From the NCBI GenBank assembly GCA_035630615.1, contig DASQKI010000098.1, positions 1 through 33,306 on the forward strand: DNA of 33,306 nt, given 5' to 3'. How positions within the stretch are numbered: position 1 is the stretch's first letter; each line of letters starts with the position of its first letter. The position numbers and the translations under genes are program-made. The stretch is from DATFRX01 sp035630615. Its GTDB lineage: Bacteria > Actinomycetota > Actinomycetes > Propionibacteriales > Nocardioidaceae. Positions 30,206-33,306 of this stretch are shown here, one piece after another. Below the pieces are notes generated by a model that saw only the letters and a list, made by a program, of their open reading frames with translations, had not been told where the DNA came from and made no database searches.

Positions 30206-30421
30206 GTGAAGCGTTGCCCCTTCTGTGGATGGCCCGAGGACGAGCTGTACGACGAGGCGTCTCGACACCGTACGAGTGAGGGACAGACGGTCTGGACCCG
30301 CTGCGTGTGCGGATCGCTGCAGATGCGGATCGCCGGCTCATCCGGCACCCGTGTCGTCGCGCGCAGCCGCGGCAACGAGCATCTCGTCGCCGACTCCGCG
30401 ACCTGTGATCTGGGCTCCTGA
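30206..30421 (+). CDS. Zinc-ribbon miniprotein
   Basis: The 71-residue protein begins MKRCPFCGWPEDE (GTG start) and continues to WTRCVCGSLQMRI. CPFC and CVC could bind one zinc as a ribbon, though the second pair is unusually close (C-x-C). The C-terminal half is hydrophilic. GTG 30206 has GGAGAGG about 9 nt upstream; an upstream ATG (30164) would give a longer, less plausible N-terminus. The function is unknown. It diverges from LysR. Confidence 0.65.
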   Translation: MKRCPFCGWPEDELYDEASRHRTSEGQTVWTRCVCGSLQMRIAGSSGTRVVARSRGNEHLVADSATCDLGS

Positions 30422-30511
30422 CGTACGTGGCGATCGGTCGCACCGGCGTCTTCCGCGATCGCGTCCCTGGCCGTACGGTGTCTCAATCAGCTCCCGGCCC
30501 GAGGAGATGAG

Positions 30512-31486
30512 ATGCGCCCAGGGCTTCGCCGGATCGCCCGTCTCGCCGCCGCATGCCTCGCGGGGTCGGCTGTGGTTGCGCCCGGCATTGTCGCTGTGGG
30601 CGCGGTGGCGGCTCGATGCCACGGCGAGCGGGCGACGATCGTCGGCACCGCCAGTCCCAATGAGCTCCGCGGCACGGCAGGCGCCGATGTCATCGTGGCT
30701 GGTGCGGGCTTCGACAACATCGTCGGCGGTGGTGGGCCCGACCTGATCTGTGCCGGCGGCGGCGCCGACCTGATCCGGGCCGGAGCGGGCGCCGACGTCG
30801 TCGACGGCGGCGGCGATCTCGACCGGATCGGCTACGAGCACTCCAAGCACGGCGTCACACTCAACCTGCGCCGCGGCGTCGCGACCGGGCAGGGCCACGA
30901 CCAACTGATCGGGATCGAGGGCGTGCAGGGTTCCCGTTTCGGCGACACCGTCAGCGGTGGCGGGCCGGCGGAGCTGATCAAGGGCATGGCCGGAGCTGAC
31001 ACCGTCTTTGGCGGGCGCGGCGCCGACTACGTCGTCGGTGGACGCGGCGCCGATCGCCTGATCGATCGGTTCGGCTCCAACACGCTGCTGGCCTATCGCG
31101 GCAACGACGTGATCGTCGCGCGGCCCAGCGAGGGCGACTGGCTCGACGGGGGCATGGGGCACGACACGATCCGATTCACCACACGAGACGGCGTGACCGT
31201 CGACCTCGGCACCGGCCAGGTCGAGGCGCCAGTCAGCGCGCGGGTGTGGGCGTTTGAGTTGGTCGTGGGTACGCCGGGTGCCGACAGCATTTATGGCTCC
31301 GCACGCTCCGAGCGGATCTTGAGCCGGGGCGGCGGCGACAGTCTGCACGGTCGCGGGCGTGCCGACGCGATGTCCGGCGCGGCCGGCAACGACATCATCA
31401 GCGGCGGCGACGGCCGCGACCGCGCGAGTGGCGGCGCCGGCTTCGACATCTGCTCGGTCGAACGCGGCCGCACCTGCGAGCTCTGA
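30512..31486 (+). CDS. Secreted RTX-type calcium-binding protein
   Basis: The 324-residue protein has a signal peptide (LARLAAACLAGSAVV-type core, cleavage about residue 35) followed by repeated glycine-aspartate nonapeptides such as GGRGADYVV, GGMGHDTIR, GRGRADAMS and GGDGRDRAS. The front HGERATIVGTASPNELRGTAGADVI and DLICAGGGADLI match a common actinobacterial family of secreted RTX-like proteins. These fold into a calcium-dependent beta-roll. Many repeats lack ideal residues. The C-terminus FDICSVERGRTCEL carries a Cys pair. ATG 30512 has GAGGAG upstream. The function is unknown, and no type I exporter is nearby. Confidence 0.87.
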   Translation: MRPGLRRIARLAAACLAGSAVVAPGIVAVGAVAARCHGERATIVGTASPNELRGTAGADVIVAGAGFDNIVGGGGPDLICAGGGADLIRAGAGADVVDGGGDLDRIGYEHSKHGVTLNLRRGVATGQGHDQLIGIEGVQGSRFGDTVSGGGPAELIKGMAGADTVFGGRGADYVVGGRGADRLIDRFGSNTLLAYRGNDVIVARPSEGDWLDGGMGHDTIRFTTRDGVTVDLGTGQVEAPVSARVWAFELVVGTPGADSIYGSARSERILSRGGGDSLHGRGRADAMSGAAGNDIISGGDGRDRASGGAGFDICSVERGRTCEL

Positions 31487-31517
31487 CCGGTCAGCTGCCG
31501 CCCCGCCCTCACCCCCG

Positions 31518-31574
31518 CGAGTGGCGCACCGTTGTCGCGCCAGGCGGGATTTTTCGACGACCGTGCGCCACTCG
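31518..31574. repeat. Long dispersed palindrome, copy B
   Basis: CGAGTGGCGCAC (31518-31529) and GTGCGCCACTCG (31563-31574) are perfect 12-bp arms, extended by a one-base bulge, around a 33-nt loop that contains TTTTT. The arms match the palindrome at 10344-10406. Here it lies between convergent genes and ends 5 bp before the stop codon of the hydantoinase gene, so it could terminate transcription from either side. Confidence 0.85.
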
Positions 31575-31579
31575 GCGGG

Positions 31580-33306
31580 TCAGGGTTGGCCGTAGCCTCC
31601 GCCGCCGGGGGTTTCGATGACGAAGACGTCGCCGGCGACCGCGTCCTTCGAGTCCGATCCGTCCATCGGCGTCGTCGAGCCGTCGGCGCGTTCGAGCCAG
31701 TGTCGGCCAAGTGAGCCGGGCTCGCCGCCGGCCATGCCGTACGGCGGCACCCGCCGGTGACTGGACAGCGTCGTCACCGTCATCGATTCGAGGAAGCGGA
31801 TCCGACGCGTGCCGCCGTCGCCGCCCCGCCATCGGCCGGCGCCGCCGCTGTCGTCCCGGATGCGGTAGCTCTCGACCCGTACGGGGTAGCGCCACTCGAG
31901 CACCTCGGGGTCGGTCAGCCGCGAGTTGGTCATGTGGGTTTGCACGACATCGGCTCCGCCGAATCCGTCGCCGGCGCCCGATCCGCTCGCCACGGTCTCG
32001 TAGTACTGGTAGCGCTCGTTGCCGAAGGTGACGTTGTTCATCGTGCCGGAGCCCTCCGCCTGGACTCCGAGCGCGGCGTAGAGCGCGCCCGTCACGGCCT
32101 GCGACGTCTCGACGTTGCCGGCCGCCACCGCCGCGGGGTACTCCGGCGACAGCATCGAGCTGGGCGGGATCGTGACCCGGATCGGCTCGAGGCAGCCCGA
32201 GTTGAGCGGGATCTCGTCGTCGACCAGGGTCCGGAAGACGTAGAGCACGGCGGCCATCACGACCGACGACGGCGCGTTGGCGTTGCCGTCCTGCTGCTCC
32301 GACGTCCCGGTGAAGTCGATGTCGGCCGTCCGAGCGTCGCGGTCCACCCGTACTCGCACCTGGATCTGCGCGCCTGAGTCGAGTTCGTAGGTGCATGACC
32401 CGTCGCGCAGCGCGGAGATGACCCGGCGGACAGCCTCCTCGGCATTGCGGCGCACGTGCCCCATGTAGGCGCGGACGACGTCGAGCCCGAAGTGGTCGAC
32501 CATCGCCCGAAGCTCCTCGACGCCCTTCTCGTTGGCCGCGATCATCGCGCGCAGGTCGGCGATGTTGCTGGTCGGGTTGCGAGACGGGTACGGCGCGGAC
32601 GTGAGCAACTCGATCGTCTCGGCCTCGCGTAGTTCGCCGTCCTCGACGAGCAGCCAGTTGTCGATGAGTACGCCCTCTTCCTCGATGCGCTTGCTGAAAG
32701 CCGGCATCGACCCGGGTGTGAGACCGCCGATCTCGGCATGGTGGCCGCGGGCCGCGACGTAGAAGAGGATCTCCTCGCCATCCTGGTCGAAGACCGGCGT
32801 CACGACCGTGACGTCCGGCAGGTGCGTGCCGCCGTGGTACGGGTCGTTGAGCGCATAGACATCACCGGGCTTGATGGTGTCGCCCCGCCGATCGATAACC
32901 ATCCTGATGCTCTCGCCCATCGACCCGAGATGCACCGGCATATGAGGGGCGTTCGCGATCAGATTGCCCTCGACGTCGAACAGTGCGCAGGAGAAGTCGA
33001 GTCGCTCCTTGATGTTGACCGAGTGCGACGTGCTCTGCAGCCGTACCCCCATCTGCTCGGCGATCGACATGAACAGGTTGTTGAAGATCTCCAGCATCAC
33101 CGGATCGACCTCTGTCCCGACACCGGCCCGCCCCGCCCGCTCGGCAACCCGCGTCAGCACCAGATGCCCCAAGTCATTGACGCTCGACCGCCACCCCGGC
33201 TCCACCACAGTCGTCGCATTGTCCTCAGCAACAATCGCCGGCCCATCCACCTCATCGCCGGATCGCAGCTCCTGCCGCAGGTACAAATCAACCGCCGTCC
33301 ACGCCC
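31580..33306 (-). CDS. Hydantoinase/5-oxoprolinase, B-type domain (partial, 5' end outside window)
   Basis: The visible 575 residues start in the C-terminal tail of a hydantoinase A-type domain (VDLYLRQELRSGDEVDGPAIVAEDNATTVVEPGW) and continue without a stop into the complete B-type domain: VDPVMLEIFNNLFMSIAEQMGVRLQSTSHSVNIKERLDFSCALFD, DVYALNDPYHGGTHLPDVTVV, GHHAEIGGLTPGSMP, FTGTSEQQDGNANAPSS, and the GGGGYG end. A single A-B fusion of about 1200 residues is the architecture of 5-oxoprolinase (OPLAH type), which opens 5-oxoproline with ATP; N-methylhydantoinase subunits are usually separate. The substrate is inferred. The frame is open to the window edge. Confidence 0.9.
   Translation of the reverse strand, partial: AWTAVDLYLRQELRSGDEVDGPAIVAEDNATTVVEPGWRSSVNDLGHLVLTRVAERAGRAGVGTEVDPVMLEIFNNLFMSIAEQMGVRLQSTSHSVNIKERLDFSCALFDVEGNLIANAPHMPVHLGSMGESIRMVIDRRGDTIKPGDVYALNDPYHGGTHLPDVTVVTPVFDQDGEEILFYVAARGHHAEIGGLTPGSMPAFSKRIEEEGVLIDNWLLVEDGELREAETIELLTSAPYPSRNPTSNIADLRAMIAANEKGVEELRAMVDHFGLDVVRAYMGHVRRNAEEAVRRVISALRDGSCTYELDSGAQIQVRVRVDRDARTADIDFTGTSEQQDGNANAPSSVVMAAVLYVFRTLVDDEIPLNSGCLEPIRVTIPPSSMLSPEYPAAVAAGNVETSQAVTGALYAALGVQAEGSGTMNNVTFGNERYQYYETVASGSGAGDGFGGADVVQTHMTNSRLTDPEVLEWRYPVRVESYRIRDDSGGAGRWRGGDGGTRRIRFLESMTVTTLSSHRRVPPYGMAGGEPGSLGRHWLERADGSTTPMDGSDSKDAVAGDVFVIETPGGGGYGQP

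Overview
The window is GC-rich, tightly packed chromosomal DNA from a free-living actinobacterium. The evidence is GTG/TTG starts, 4-bp ATGA/GTGA gene overlaps, frequent leaderless starts behind TANNNT boxes, two likely F420-type enzymes, and a core block in the order beta-lactamase-fold hydrolase, crp, nth, TlpA-like lipoprotein, CoA-type Nudix, marP-like protease, which is also found around crp/marP in Mycobacterium. A member of the Nocardioidaceae or a related order fits best, but I cannot fix the genus by eye. I see no rRNA, tRNA, CRISPR array, phage or insertion sequence.

Region by region. 1-315: non-coding DNA with five 32-bp tandem repeats. 316-3182: RidA and an SDR (minus), then a Nudix hydrolase and a metallo-beta-lactamase-fold hydrolase (plus). 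3198-4433: an AbiEi/DUF559-like gene bracketed by palindromic repeats, apparently inserted between the MBL gene and crp. 4448-10248: crp (minus) diverging from nth-tlpA-nudix-marP (plus), followed by a holin-like membrane protein and nhaA (minus). 10344-14714: a dispersed palindrome, two small membrane proteins, an SDR, a PPOX-family protein, an alpha/beta hydrolase and a DinB2-type polymerase. 14736-18894: an ECF sigma factor, a probable anti-sigma factor and two exported proteins (minus), divergent from a GAF-PucR regulator. 18933-21961: a MarR operon with two strong operator-like palindromes, then a 3-hydroxybutyrate dehydrogenase-like gene with an MHS transporter. 21946-25250: a small unknown gene, a DUF222-HNH gene, SnoaL-like, GNAT and GAF proteins. 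25420-29180: a frameshifted alkaline phosphatase D, an F420-type Ddn-like protein, a sulfite-oxidase-family molybdoenzyme and an SRPBCC protein. 29193-33306: a LysR regulator, a zinc-ribbon miniprotein, a secreted RTX-like protein, and the 3' part of a hydantoinase/5-oxoprolinase gene that runs off the window.

How genes work together. The crp-marP block combines a cAMP-type regulator, base-excision repair, an envelope thioredoxin, nucleotide housekeeping and a periplasmic protease. The sigma/anti-sigma cluster looks like an envelope-sensing unit with exported partners. The dehydrogenase and MHS transporter form a likely uptake-and-oxidation pair for a small organic acid.

The most notable observations are the repeat-bracketed AbiEi/DUF559 cassette with a probable frameshift at its start, a long palindrome present in two intergenic copies 21 kb apart, the phoD gene apparently broken by a deletion between CCGATC repeats, a MarR operator pair spaced exactly 21 bp, a DinB2-type polymerase with leucine at the steric-gate position, and a repeated leaderless promoter layout (TANNNT, 6-7 nt, start codon). 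Apart from the cassette and the two palindrome families, most of the window is ordinary core or accessory metabolism.
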